Source: Sphingobacteriales bacterium 44-61
Lineage (GTDB): Bacteria > Bacteroidota > Bacteroidia > Chitinophagales > Chitinophagaceae
Assembly: GCA_001898405.1 (NCBI GenBank)
Contig: MKTW01000001.1
Location: 620,001-684,000, forward strand
Reading direction: 5' to 3'
Length of the DNA stretch: 64,000 nucleotides
A program made the position numbers and the translations under genes. The notes beneath the pieces were generated by a model. It searched no databases. It was not told where the DNA came from and was given only the letters and a program-made list of their open reading frames with translations. Shown here one piece after another: positions 45,644 to 53,033 of this stretch; the first letter of the stretch is position 1; every line of letters starts with the position of its first letter.

Positions 45644-46342
45644 CTAACCATTTGCCTTCCACTGTTTGATAAAGGAAGTGTAGCTGTCGCTGATAGGCAG
45701 TTCCACTCCTGAGCCCAATTTTACTTTCCGGTTTTGGATGGCAACCACTTTACCTGATGCCACCACATAGCTCCGGTGGATGCGGCTGAACTTCCCGGGT
45801 GGAAGTTTTTCCAGCACGCCCTTTAATGTCATCAGGGTAAGAATGGGTTTGGCCTGGTTGAGATGGATCTTTATATAATCTTCAAGGCTTTCGATATAGT
45901 CGATTTCTGAAAGCGGTATTTTAAGCATCCGGTATTCGGAATACACAAATAAATGATCGGTTTCCGCCTCAGCCGGTTTGTTTTTGTATTCGTTATATTC
46001 AATGGCTTTATTAACAGCTTTTGAGAAGCGGTCAAAGCTGATCGGTTTCAGAAGATAATCAATCGCATCCAGTTCAAAACCTTCGAAAGCAAATTTCTTA
46101 TAGGCAGTAGTAAAAATGATCATCGGCCTTGCCTGCAGTGCCCTTGCAAGATCGAGGCCGGTGATATCTGGCATATTAATATCCAGGAAAAGCAGGTCTG
46201 CCGCTGTCTGACGCAGATATTCAGCCCCTGAAACTGCGTCATCAAAGGTTTGCACCAGTTGCAGTTGGGGGAAACGGGCCACGTATTCCCGGATCAGTTC
46301 CAGGGCTGGTGGTTCATCATCTATGGCGATACATTTCAGCAT
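45644..46342 (-). CDS. LytTR-family response regulator
   Basis: 232 residues. The receiver domain (1-120) has the acidic pocket AIDDE, the phospho-acceptor Asp in LLFLDINMPDITG and the Lys in LLKPISFDRF. The LytTR DNA-binding domain (about 135-232) has LSEIDYIESLEDYIKIHL and FSRIHRSYVVA. It is the output partner of the histidine kinase 15 bases upstream. Target sites are not evident. Confidence 0.94.
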   Translation of the reverse strand: MLKCIAIDDEPPALELIREYVARFPQLQLVQTFDDAVSGAEYLRQTAADLLFLDINMPDITGLDLARALQARPMIIFTTAYKKFAFEGFELDAIDYLLKPISFDRFSKAVNKAIEYNEYKNKPAEAETDHLFVYSEYRMLKIPLSEIDYIESLEDYIKIHLNQAKPILTLMTLKGVLEKLPPGKFSRIHRSYVVASGKVVAIQNRKVKLGSGVELPISDSYTSFIKQWKANG

Positions 46343-46357
46343 ACAATATATCTAAAG

Positions 46358-47485
46358 TTACACCTGCAGGGTCAACTGCACTGTATAAAAGCCATCTTCT
46401 GTGTTAATATTTAAGAAATGCTTGTCAGGGTAAAGATGCTGTAATCTTTGACGCGTATTTTGTAAGCCAATGCCTGCCCGGGCAGAAGGATGTTTTGTTT
46501 CAAACAATTTATTCCGGCAAAAGAAAATGATATGATTATCCTGCACCGAAAGCCTGATCACGATATCAGATGGTTCATGATTGCTGATCCCATATTTAAA
46601 TACATTCTCTATAAAATTCATCAGGATCAGCGGGGCAATTTTTTTCCCGGTAACCACTCCTTCCACGATAAAGTCCACTTTCATCTTCCTGCCCAACCTC
46701 AGTTTCTGCAGATCGATATAATCGCGCAGGCATTCGATCTCATTTTCCAGGGATACAAAATCTTCCCTCACATCATCCGTCACATACCGCATGATATTGG
46801 AAAGCTTCATGATGCTTTCGGCGGTATGTTCGTTTTTTGTAATAGCCAGCGAATAAATATTATTGAGTGTATTGAATAAGAAATGCGGATTGATCTGTGC
46901 TTTCAAAAAAGACAATTCTGCATTGGCCTTATCCGCTTCTGCCTGCACCATACGGCTTTCTGTACGCCGCCATTCCCGGATGATGCAGATGGCCGTACTC
47001 AACGACCAGACTGCTACAAAAAGAATAATGCTTACAATATCCGTTGGTGGCGGCTGTCTTCGTCTTTGCCCCGGCGGCTTTCTGTCTGGCTCCGCTGGTG
47101 AGGGGGCCAGTGTATCCGGAAGGCGTTGAAAAGCCCGTGGCGGTTCCATCCTTTGCCCCCGTTCAGGAAAGCGCTTCACCAGTTTTTCAAAAGGCCGGAT
47201 GGTGTACACGGCAGTAAACAGAACAAGGACAGTAACCAGGTAAAAGAAATATTTCTTCTTCAGGTACAGTTGTGGTATCAGCACAAATGTGTTGAGATAA
47301 AAAAAAGAAATGTAGATAAACGAAAACAGCAGGAAAGAGGCAGAAAGGATACGGCCTTGCACGTCGTTTCCCTCAGGCATCCGGTAAACAAATCCTAATA
47401 CAAGACCGAAAAAAAACAGCCAGGCTGCGGTATGGGCTATAACAGAAGTGAGCTTTTGTTTCATCATTGACAAAGGAAGATACAT
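46358..47485 (-). CDS. LytS-type membrane sensor histidine kinase
   Basis: 375 residues; ATG at 47467 (MMKQKL) is a good alternative start. Four membrane helices lie in the first half (HTAAWLFFFGLVLGFVY, LSASFLLFSFIYISFFYL, FFYLVTVLVLFTAVYTI and one near 150), with a proline-rich loop between the third and fourth. The histidine-kinase domain has the phospho-acceptor in LKAQINPHFLFNTLNNIYSL and an HATPase with LILMNFIENVFKYGIS and GIGLQNTRQRL. It phosphorylates the LytTR regulator. Its start is 60 bases from the cobalamin promoter, which runs the other way. Confidence 0.93.
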   Translation of the reverse strand: MYLPLSMMKQKLTSVIAHTAAWLFFFGLVLGFVYRMPEGNDVQGRILSASFLLFSFIYISFFYLNTFVLIPQLYLKKKYFFYLVTVLVLFTAVYTIRPFEKLVKRFPERGQRMEPPRAFQRLPDTLAPSPAEPDRKPPGQRRRQPPPTDIVSIILFVAVWSLSTAICIIREWRRTESRMVQAEADKANAELSFLKAQINPHFLFNTLNNIYSLAITKNEHTAESIMKLSNIMRYVTDDVREDFVSLENEIECLRDYIDLQKLRLGRKMKVDFIVEGVVTGKKIAPLILMNFIENVFKYGISNHEPSDIVIRLSVQDNHIIFFCRNKLFETKHPSARAGIGLQNTRQRLQHLYPDKHFLNINTEDGFYTVQLTLQV

Positions 47486-47544
47486 ATTTTCGGTGCCAGG
47501 GAAGGGTATCGACGAAAAAGCTGGATGTATAGATAAGTTATCCC

Positions 47545-47552
47545 TATTTTTG
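47545..47552 (+). promoter_or_regulatory. -7 element for the cobalamin operon
   Basis: TATTTTTG matches TAnnTTTG and ends a few bases before the first riboswitch helix, so transcription would start at about 47558. No good TTG at -33. Confidence 0.45.
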
Positions 47553-47564
47553 CAGTGATCCGGT

Positions 47565-47594
47565 TCTGCCTACGCTCATTGGGAGCACGGCGGA
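47565..47594. repeat. GC-rich mini-palindrome R1 in the riboswitch
   Basis: tctgcc and ggcgga bracket gctc/gagc, forming a hairpin in the 5' variable helix of the riboswitch. It shares gcctacgctcat with R3 and the ggcgg arm with R2. Confidence 0.65.
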
Positions 47595-47649
47595 TGAAAA
47601 GGGAAGTCGGTGCAATTCCGGCGCTATCCCCGTAGCTGTAAAAAACCGG

Positions 47650-47675
47650 TCCGCCTACGCTAAAGCTTCGGCGGG
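47650..47675. repeat. GC-rich mini-palindrome R2 in the riboswitch
   Basis: ccgcctacgct aaagcttcggcgg forms a compact hairpin (ccgcc/ggcgg, gct/agc). It lies between the CTGTAA block and the CCACTG block, a peripheral region of the riboswitch. Confidence 0.7.
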
Positions 47676-47820
47676 CGATGCCTGAACAACAACCACTGTC
47701 TCAATGCTAAGCTTCGAAGATGGGAAGGTGTTCAGCAAGGTTTAAGCCAGAAGACCTGCCAGATCACTTAAACAACATTCCAGCTTTCGGGTGAAAAGCA
47801 TGAGATGGGATATCCTTCCA

Positions 47821-47873
47821 GCCTACGCTCATCGGCCGCCGTAGTAACACAAAGGCGGTAAAGCTTCGGCGGA
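47821..47873. repeat. GC-rich mini-palindrome R3 between the riboswitch and the receptor gene
   Basis: Contains gcctacgctcat (as in R1) and taaagcttcggcgg (as in R2). ccgcc at 47836-47840 can pair with ggcgg at either 47854-47858 or 47868-47872, two helices that cannot form together. It is in the expression-platform region before the TTG start at 47941. Confidence 0.65.
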
Positions 47874-47940
47874 CAAGCAAGGGAACTCTTCATTTCTACT
47901 CTTATTTCCGGAAGCAGTCACCAAAAACTTTTCAATTATT

Positions 47941-49806
47941 TTGAAAAAGAAATTTTTTGCCGTGGCTGCCGTCATCATCAGCAGCCAATTGCAGGCACAG
48001 GAAGACACTACTGCCCGCTCACTTAATGAAGTTGTGGTAACCGCCACCAAATCGTCCATCAAACAATCCCAAACCGGTAAAGTGATCACGGTTATTGACC
48101 GGGCAACGCTCGACAGGAGTATGGGGAAAGACCTTTCCCAGTTACTGACAGAGCAGGCCGGACTCGTGGTCAATGGAGCCACCAGCAATCCGGGTAAGGA
48201 CAAATCGGTTTTTCTTCGCGGCGCCAAAAATGATTACACGGTCATTCTTATCAATGGTCTGCCGGTTACAGATCCTTCGGGCGTAACAGGTGCATTTGAC
48301 CTGCGCATGTTGCCAATTGACCAGATTGAACGCATCGAGATCGTTAAAGGCGCACAATCCACTTTATATGGCTCCAATGCAGTAGCAGGTGTGATCAATA
48401 TCATCACTCGCAAAGGAGGAGGCAAAGCCGCACAGCTCACCGGGAATTTTTCAGCAGGTTCTTATAATAGCTACAAAGCGAACCTGGGGCTGAGCGGCTC
48501 GGCAGACAAACTCTCCTACTCTATCGGTTTCATCCATAATGAATCAGATGGCATCTCCGAAGCAAAAGATACATTGCCTGCAAAAACGTATGATAAGGAT
48601 GGATTCAATCAGAACGGTGTGTATGTGAACATGGACGGTGAAGTTTTACCCGGCCTTCATATCAAACCATGGTTCCGCTACAACCGGTTCAAAGGCGGTT
48701 ACGATAATGGCGCTTTCTCCGATGACGCCAGCCGTTACTCCGCATCCCTGCTTTCTGCAGGCGCTGCTGCTCAATGGAATTTCACGAATGGTTCTGTAGT
48801 GGCACAATATGGTTATGATGAAATAAACAGGAACTATTTCAGCGCTACATACAATTCCAATTCATTGTTTGAAGGCACCAGCAAGATCGCAGAACTGTAT
48901 GCCACTTATAAATTGTCGGAACATTTCAAACTGCTTGCCGGTATTGACCACCGCCGTCAAACCTCAACAGATTCCAATGCACATATCACCAGCCCTTACC
49001 TTTCAATATTTGCACAAAACCTGTTTGTGCAGGGATTGAATATTGAAGCAGGTGGACGATACAATAATCATTCACGCTATGGCGACAATTTCACATACAG
49101 TTTCAATCCATCATTCCTTATAAAAGAAAAAGTAAAAATATTCGCCAACCTGGCTACTGCATTTCGTGCACCCGCATTAACGGAATTGTATGGTCCATTT
49201 GGCAGCAACCCTGATCTGAAACCGGAAAAATCCACTACCTATGAAGGCGGTGTGCAAACACAACTTGGCCTGCTGGATCTTCGTGCCGTTTATTTCAACC
49301 GTCATACCAAAAACGTGATCATCTATGGTCCGGCTTTCAGCTATATAAACCTGGACAAACAGAAAGATCATGGGTTTGAGATTGAACCAACGCTGCAGAT
49401 CAATAAAAACCTGCAGGTAAAAATGTATTATGCATTTGTTGATGGAGATGTAACTACTAAGGTGAACGGAAAGGATACCAGCTATTTCAATTTGCTGAGA
49501 AGACCCAAACATACATTCGGGTTAACAGCGAATTATCAGCTCACAAAACACCTGTTTGTCAGCACCAATATTTACAACTATGGAAAACGCACGGATATAT
49601 TCTTCAATAATACCACATTCACCAGCAGCCCTGTAGAACTCGGCTCCTACCTGCTGTGGAATTTCTATGCAGAATATGCTTTCATCCCCAACCGCTTAAA
49701 AGCATTTGTGGATGTAAAGAATATCCTGGACAAAGATTATTATGAAGTGTATGGTTACGGTACACAAGGATTGAACCTGATGGGAGGAATACAATTTAAA
49801 CTATAG
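47941..49806 (+). CDS. btuB: TonB-dependent cobalamin receptor (BtuB-like)
   Basis: 621 residues from a TTG start; the in-frame codons just upstream offer no ATG. The signal peptide (KKKFFAVAAVIISSQLQAQ) is followed by a TonB box (LNEVVVTATKSS), a plug (LTEQAGLVVNGATSNPGKDKSVFLRGAKNDYTVILINGLPVTDPSG is spread over it) with IERIEIVKGAQSTLYGSNAVAGVINIITRKGG, and a barrel ending GTQGLNLMGGIQFKL. It imports cobalamin or related corrinoids; the riboswitch upstream supports that over other TonB substrates. First gene of a four-gene unit. Confidence 0.92.
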   Translation: MKKKFFAVAAVIISSQLQAQEDTTARSLNEVVVTATKSSIKQSQTGKVITVIDRATLDRSMGKDLSQLLTEQAGLVVNGATSNPGKDKSVFLRGAKNDYTVILINGLPVTDPSGVTGAFDLRMLPIDQIERIEIVKGAQSTLYGSNAVAGVINIITRKGGGKAAQLTGNFSAGSYNSYKANLGLSGSADKLSYSIGFIHNESDGISEAKDTLPAKTYDKDGFNQNGVYVNMDGEVLPGLHIKPWFRYNRFKGGYDNGAFSDDASRYSASLLSAGAAAQWNFTNGSVVAQYGYDEINRNYFSATYNSNSLFEGTSKIAELYATYKLSEHFKLLAGIDHRRQTSTDSNAHITSPYLSIFAQNLFVQGLNIEAGGRYNNHSRYGDNFTYSFNPSFLIKEKVKIFANLATAFRAPALTELYGPFGSNPDLKPEKSTTYEGGVQTQLGLLDLRAVYFNRHTKNVIIYGPAFSYINLDKQKDHGFEIEPTLQINKNLQVKMYYAFVDGDVTTKVNGKDTSYFNLLRRPKHTFGLTANYQLTKHLFVSTNIYNYGKRTDIFFNNTTFTSSPVELGSYLLWNFYAEYAFIPNRLKAFVDVKNILDKDYYEVYGYGTQGLNLMGGIQFKL

Positions 49807-49810
49807 CGCC

Positions 49811-50410
49811 ATGAAACAAACATTCAATCCACGATCTATACTTCTGCTGGCACTGATTGTGGTAGCGGGAGCTATGCGTATTCCCAATGCCGCACAGATC
49901 ACACCCTGGTCAAATTTTTCACCGATAGGTGCGATGGCATTATTCGGAGGCGCTTATTTCCGCCCCTGGTGGAAAGCAATCCTTTTCCCTGTAGCTACAT
50001 TATTACTGGGAGATCTTGCGATCAGCCTCCTGGTATTTGGAGGGAAATATGGGATCTTATACAGCGGCTGGTATTGGATCTATGCTATTTTCCTGCTGAT
50101 CGTTTTACTGGGTAAATGGATATTGAGTAAAGTGAGTGTTCAACATGTGTTGATCGCTTCTGTAGTGGCAGCCCTCACTCATTGGCTGCTGGCCGACCTG
50201 ATGGTATGGATCGGAGGAGGCACAGACCTTCGCACGATGCAGCCATTGAGCAGGGACATTAACGGATTGATCCAATGCTATGCACAGGGGTTTCCTTTCA
50301 TGAAAAACTTCCTGGCCGGCACCCTGGTATATAGTTCGATCCTGTTCGGAGGGTTTGAATGGGCGAAACACAACATACCGCAGTTCAAAGAACAAACTGC
50401 CATCCATTAA
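49811..50410 (+). CDS. DUF6580-type multi-pass membrane protein in the cobalamin operon
   Basis: 199 residues with about five membrane helices: ILLLALIVVAGAMRIPNAAQ, the SPIGAMALFGGAYF stretch, ILFPVATLLLGDLAISLLVF, WIYAIFLLIVLLGKWIL, VLIASVVAALTHWLLADLMVWIGG and NFLAGTLVYSSILFGGFEW. The size and NFSPIGAMALFGGAYF with a following LLGDLAISL resemble substrate-binding S components of ECF transporters and the Bacteroidota DUF6580 family. It begins 4 bases after the receptor stop, under the riboswitch, so inner-membrane passage of a corrinoid or its precursor is a plausible role (inference). Confidence 0.78.
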   Translation: MKQTFNPRSILLLALIVVAGAMRIPNAAQITPWSNFSPIGAMALFGGAYFRPWWKAILFPVATLLLGDLAISLLVFGGKYGILYSGWYWIYAIFLLIVLLGKWILSKVSVQHVLIASVVAALTHWLLADLMVWIGGGTDLRTMQPLSRDINGLIQCYAQGFPFMKNFLAGTLVYSSILFGGFEWAKHNIPQFKEQTAIH

Positions 50411-50427
50411 CCAGCATTAGTTTTTTT

Positions 50428-51363
50428 ATGACAGCAGTATCCTTTCTTCCGGCCGCTACGCAGATGATCTACGACATGGGGCTTCAGCACCTGTTGCAGG
50501 GCGTTACATTTGAATGTCCGCTTCCTGCAAGGGAAGAGAAGGATAAAATAGTCCGCTGTGTACTGGAAGGAAAACAGTACAGCAGCCGTGAGATCGATAC
50601 CATCTTTTCTGCCAGCAAAGCACAGGGCAAGAGCCTGTATTATGTAGATGAAGAATTGCTGGAAAAGATCAGCCCTGATATCATTTTCACGCAAGACATC
50701 TGTGAAGTATGCCAGATCGATACAGCCTGCACGGCTGCTGCCGTATCCAGGTTGACGAAGCAACCCCAGCTCATTGCTTTATCACCCAACAACCTGGATG
50801 ATGTAATGGATACTGCTGTTACTATTGCCGCTGCCCTGGGCCAGGAAGAAGCGGCTTATGCTTACCTGGCTGCGTTACAAACCCGCACCGGCAATATCCT
50901 TGACCGGCTCCGGCAATTCCGGGCTCCCTTAAAAAGAGTGATGGTGATGGAATGGATAGAGCCGGTTTATAATTGCGGCCACTGGATACCTTATCAAATT
51001 GCACAGGCAGGCGGCGTGGATGCGCTGTCTAATCCCGGTGGCGACAGCATTGTTACATCCTGGGAAAAGATCATCAAATACGATCCCGAAGTACTGGTGA
51101 TCGCACCATGCGGGTTTGAAGTGAACCGGACACAAGAGGAAATGCATCTGCTGGAGCAAAAACCCGGCTGGAACAACCTCACTGCAGTAAAGAATAAGGC
51201 CATTTACCTGGCTGATTACGATTTTTTCACCCAACCCAGTGCCGGCACACTGGTAGACGGGATTGAATTGCTGGCAGGATTATTCCACCCCGGAATATTT
51301 ACCGTACCTCCCAGGTTGCAACACAAATACAAAACCTTCTTTCAACTATCCGCCTATGTGTAA
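50428..51363 (+). CDS. BtuF-like cobalamin-binding protein without signal peptide
   Basis: 311 residues from ATG 50428, which gives MTAVSFLPAATQMIYDMG, the usual start of the periplasmic binding-protein fold itself. The longer frame from 50359 starts inside the previous gene and adds no signal. Landmarks: LPAATQMIYDMGLQHLLQGVTFECPLP, DIIFTQDICEVCQ, MVMEWIEPVYNCGHWIPYQIAQAGGVDAL and WEKIIKYDPEVLVIAPCGF. The fold is that of class III metal-chelate/B12 binding proteins. With no export signal it may act in the cytosol, or be exported by another route. It is tightly placed in the riboswitch operon. Confidence 0.85.
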   Translation: MTAVSFLPAATQMIYDMGLQHLLQGVTFECPLPAREEKDKIVRCVLEGKQYSSREIDTIFSASKAQGKSLYYVDEELLEKISPDIIFTQDICEVCQIDTACTAAAVSRLTKQPQLIALSPNNLDDVMDTAVTIAAALGQEEAAYAYLAALQTRTGNILDRLRQFRAPLKRVMVMEWIEPVYNCGHWIPYQIAQAGGVDALSNPGGDSIVTSWEKIIKYDPEVLVIAPCGFEVNRTQEEMHLLEQKPGWNNLTAVKNKAIYLADYDFFTQPSAGTLVDGIELLAGLFHPGIFTVPPRLQHKYKTFFQLSAYV

Positions 51364-51571
51364 CCACGAAACACGTAACTGTCCACGTTGCGGGAAAGGT
51401 TTTGAATGCAAACCGGGAAGTATTACACAATGCCAGTGTTTCGGCATCCATATAAGCATTGAGCAACGTGCGTTCCTGGATAAGAAATATGGCGACTGCC
51501 TCTGCCGGGAATGCCTAATACACTTGCAGCTGGAAGTGAACCGCTTCAGGGAAGAGCATAAAGAGCGGTAA
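51356..51571 (+). CDS. Cysteine-rich CWC-family small protein
   Basis: 71 residues from ATG 51356, overlapping the end of the BtuF-like gene by 8 bases. Cysteines pair up in CNHETRNCPRCGKGFECKPG, QCQCFGIHIS and YGDCLCRECL, the pattern of the cysteine-rich CWC family, likely a metal-binding small protein. In Bacteroidota it is often found beside cobalamin genes, so it may belong to corrinoid handling; the role is inference. It closes the riboswitch operon. Confidence 0.8.
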   Translation: MCNHETRNCPRCGKGFECKPGSITQCQCFGIHISIEQRAFLDKKYGDCLCRECLIHLQLEVNRFREEHKER

Positions 51572-51626
51572 TTTACTTCCCGGCAGGAGGCTAGTAATGA
51601 CGCGGCCGCTTTATTATCTTTGCCCC

Positions 51627-52205
51627 ATGAAAATAATTCCTGCCGACCTGCTTACTGTAACCTTCACCCTTTTTGCGGTTATCGATATCATCGGTTCTGT
51701 ACCGATCCTGATCTCGCTGAAAGAGAAAATGGGCGGCATGAAGGAATTGCGCGCCACATTGATCTCCGGCGGACTGATGATCCTTTTCCTGTACATCGGC
51801 GAGCCCTTCTTGAATGTGCTGGGTCTGGATGTAAGATCTTTTGCTGTAGGTGGCTCCATCGTGATCTTTATCCTGGGCCTGGAAATGGTGCTGGGAATCG
51901 AATTCTTCAAAGGCGATGGAGATGTAAAAACCGCCACCGTAGTGCCGATCGCGTTCCCGCTGATCGCCGGTTCGGGTACGCTCACCACCATCATGTCGCT
52001 GAAAGCGAACTATGGCGCCACTACCCTCCTGGTTGCAATACTGATCAACCTGGTGATTGTATATGTTGTATTGAAATCCCTTGGATATATAGCCCGGTTG
52101 CTGGGCACAAGCGGGTTGATTGCCGTCAGGAAGTTCTTCGGCGTAATACTCCTTGCCATTGCGGTAAAAATATTCGCGACGAATGCGCATGGATTGCTGA
52201 AGTGA
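51627..52205 (+). CDS. MarC-family inner membrane protein
   Basis: 192 residues from ATG 51627; the upstream in-frame ATG at 51597 adds ten residues not typical of the family. About six membrane helices, with the two-repeat layout: LLTVTFTLFAVIDIIGSVPILISL, FAVGGSIVIFILGLEMVLG, VVPIAFPLIAGSGTLTTIMSLK, ATTLLVAILINLVIVYVVLKSLGYI and FFGVILLAIAVKIFATN. MarC/YhgN proteins were once linked to multidrug resistance but the function is unknown. Confidence 0.9.
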   Translation: MKIIPADLLTVTFTLFAVIDIIGSVPILISLKEKMGGMKELRATLISGGLMILFLYIGEPFLNVLGLDVRSFAVGGSIVIFILGLEMVLGIEFFKGDGDVKTATVVPIAFPLIAGSGTLTTIMSLKANYGATTLLVAILINLVIVYVVLKSLGYIARLLGTSGLIAVRKFFGVILLAIAVKIFATNAHGLLK

Positions 52206-52226
52206 TCAGAACTTAAAATAAAAGGC

Positions 52227-52628
52227 ATGCAAATTTCAGCAAGTATTAAGAATTCTTATCAGCAACATCATATTGTAGTATCAACTGAAGGGAATGAAAA
52301 GGTCATAGCCATACCTCCGAAAGCAGAGGGGTATGGATCTTCAGTGAATGGCGGTGGGCTTTTGTTTCTTTCGCTGGCTACCTGTTTTTGTAATGATATT
52401 TACAGGGAGGCGGCGAAAAGGAAAATGGAGATCAGCCTGGTGGAAGTGAAAGTATCCGGGGAGTTTGGTAAAGAAGGGGAGCCGGGATCGAATATAAGTT
52501 ATGAGGCAAAAGTGGAATCGGTGAATAGTTCGGCTGAAGAGATTGAAGCGTTAGTAGAGTATGTGGATGGGATAGCGGAGATACATAATACGTTGAGGAA
52601 GGGGGTGGAGGTGAGGAGGGTTCGGTAG
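52227..52628 (+). CDS. OsmC-family protein
   Basis: 133 residues of the OsmC/Ohr peroxidase fold. The first conserved cysteine is in FLSLATCFCNDIYREA; a second, the expected C-terminal redox cysteine, is not evident, since the last part (EIHNTLRKGVEVRRVR) has none. It could be a one-cysteine OsmC relative rather than an organic hydroperoxide reductase. It lies 21 bases after MarC and is the last chromosomal gene before the tRNA and island. Confidence 0.82.
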   Translation: MQISASIKNSYQQHHIVVSTEGNEKVIAIPPKAEGYGSSVNGGGLLFLSLATCFCNDIYREAAKRKMEISLVEVKVSGEFGKEGEPGSNISYEAKVESVNSSAEEIEALVEYVDGIAEIHNTLRKGVEVRRVR

Positions 52629-52796
52629 TTGGGTTATTTCTTGAGGCAGTCAAAATACTAAAAGGGTTTTTAGCAATAGAAATGGCTTTTTGTCTTAATT
52701 TCGCGGGCCATCGCGGAAAACGGGAAGATTGATTGAAGGATATTTGATTGGTTTTCTGAGGGATGTGATGGGTTGATTTTTTGCAAGGTTTCAATT

Positions 52797-52868
52797 GGCC
52801 TCGTAGTACAATGGATAGTATAAGAGTTTCCGAAGCTCCAGATACAGGTTCGATTCCTGTCGAGGCTA
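52797..52868 (+). tRNA. tRNA-Arg(CCG)
   Basis: Folds as a cloverleaf: acceptor ggcctcg with cgaggct (one G-U), D stem gtac/gtat, anticodon loop ttccgaa giving anticodon CCG, T arm acagg-ttcgatt-cctgt, discriminator A. No encoded CCA. The last 15 bases of the region (52856-52870) are repeated at 63114-63128, marking the island insertion site. The tRNA is intact. Confidence 0.87.
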
Positions 52869-52870
52869 CT
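52856..52870. repeat. attL core
   Basis: cctgtcgaggctact, covering the T stem and acceptor 3' end of tRNA-Arg; identical to 63114-63128. Confidence 0.88.
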
Positions 52871-52901
52871 ACAGCGCTACTTTAAAAAGCATCAACAAGA
52901 A

Positions 52902-52939
52902 TGAAAGCCTTACAAAGTCATTGACTGGTAAGGCTTTCA
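52902..52939. terminator. Hairpin just inside the left end of the island
   Basis: A 12-bp stem (tgaaagccttac / gtaaggctttca) with an inner agtca/tgact helix; followed by gcgttttag and tctttttaa. It may end the tRNA transcript within the island or insulate the integrase. Confidence 0.6.
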
Positions 52940-52983
52940 GCGTTTTAGTACTCTTTTTAATCCCCGTCAACACCCGTTAATTC

Positions 52984-53003
52984 GTTTACGGTTTTGTTTA
53001 CGG
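52984..53003. repeat. Left arm-type repeats (gtttacgg x2)
   Basis: gtttacgg at 52984-52991 and 52996-53003, spaced 12 bp, 31 bases before the integrase ATG. The same pair with the same spacing is at 63055-63074. Confidence 0.6.
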
Positions 53004-53033
53004 TTTTTTTAACGAGTCAAAAACTATCTTGTT

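Larger units (their letters stand above)
47558..47768 (+). ncRNA. Cobalamin riboswitch
   Basis: Several conserved blocks of the cobalamin (adenosylcobalamin-type) riboswitch occur in order: gggaagtcggtgcaattcc (47601-47619), ccccgtagctgtaa (47628-47641), ccactg (47693-47698), gggaagg (47722-47728) and the B12-box aagccagaagacctgcca (47744-47761; the box usually has GG where this has GA). It lies directly upstream of a TonB receptor, two transport-like genes and a CWC gene. Two GC-rich mini-palindromes are built into its variable helices (47565-47594 and 47650-47675), making it longer than usual. Confidence 0.92.

Noticed and set aside
50359-50427. Upstream start for the BtuF-like gene
   Set aside because: It would lie within the DUF6580 gene and adds a polar stretch with no signal peptide.
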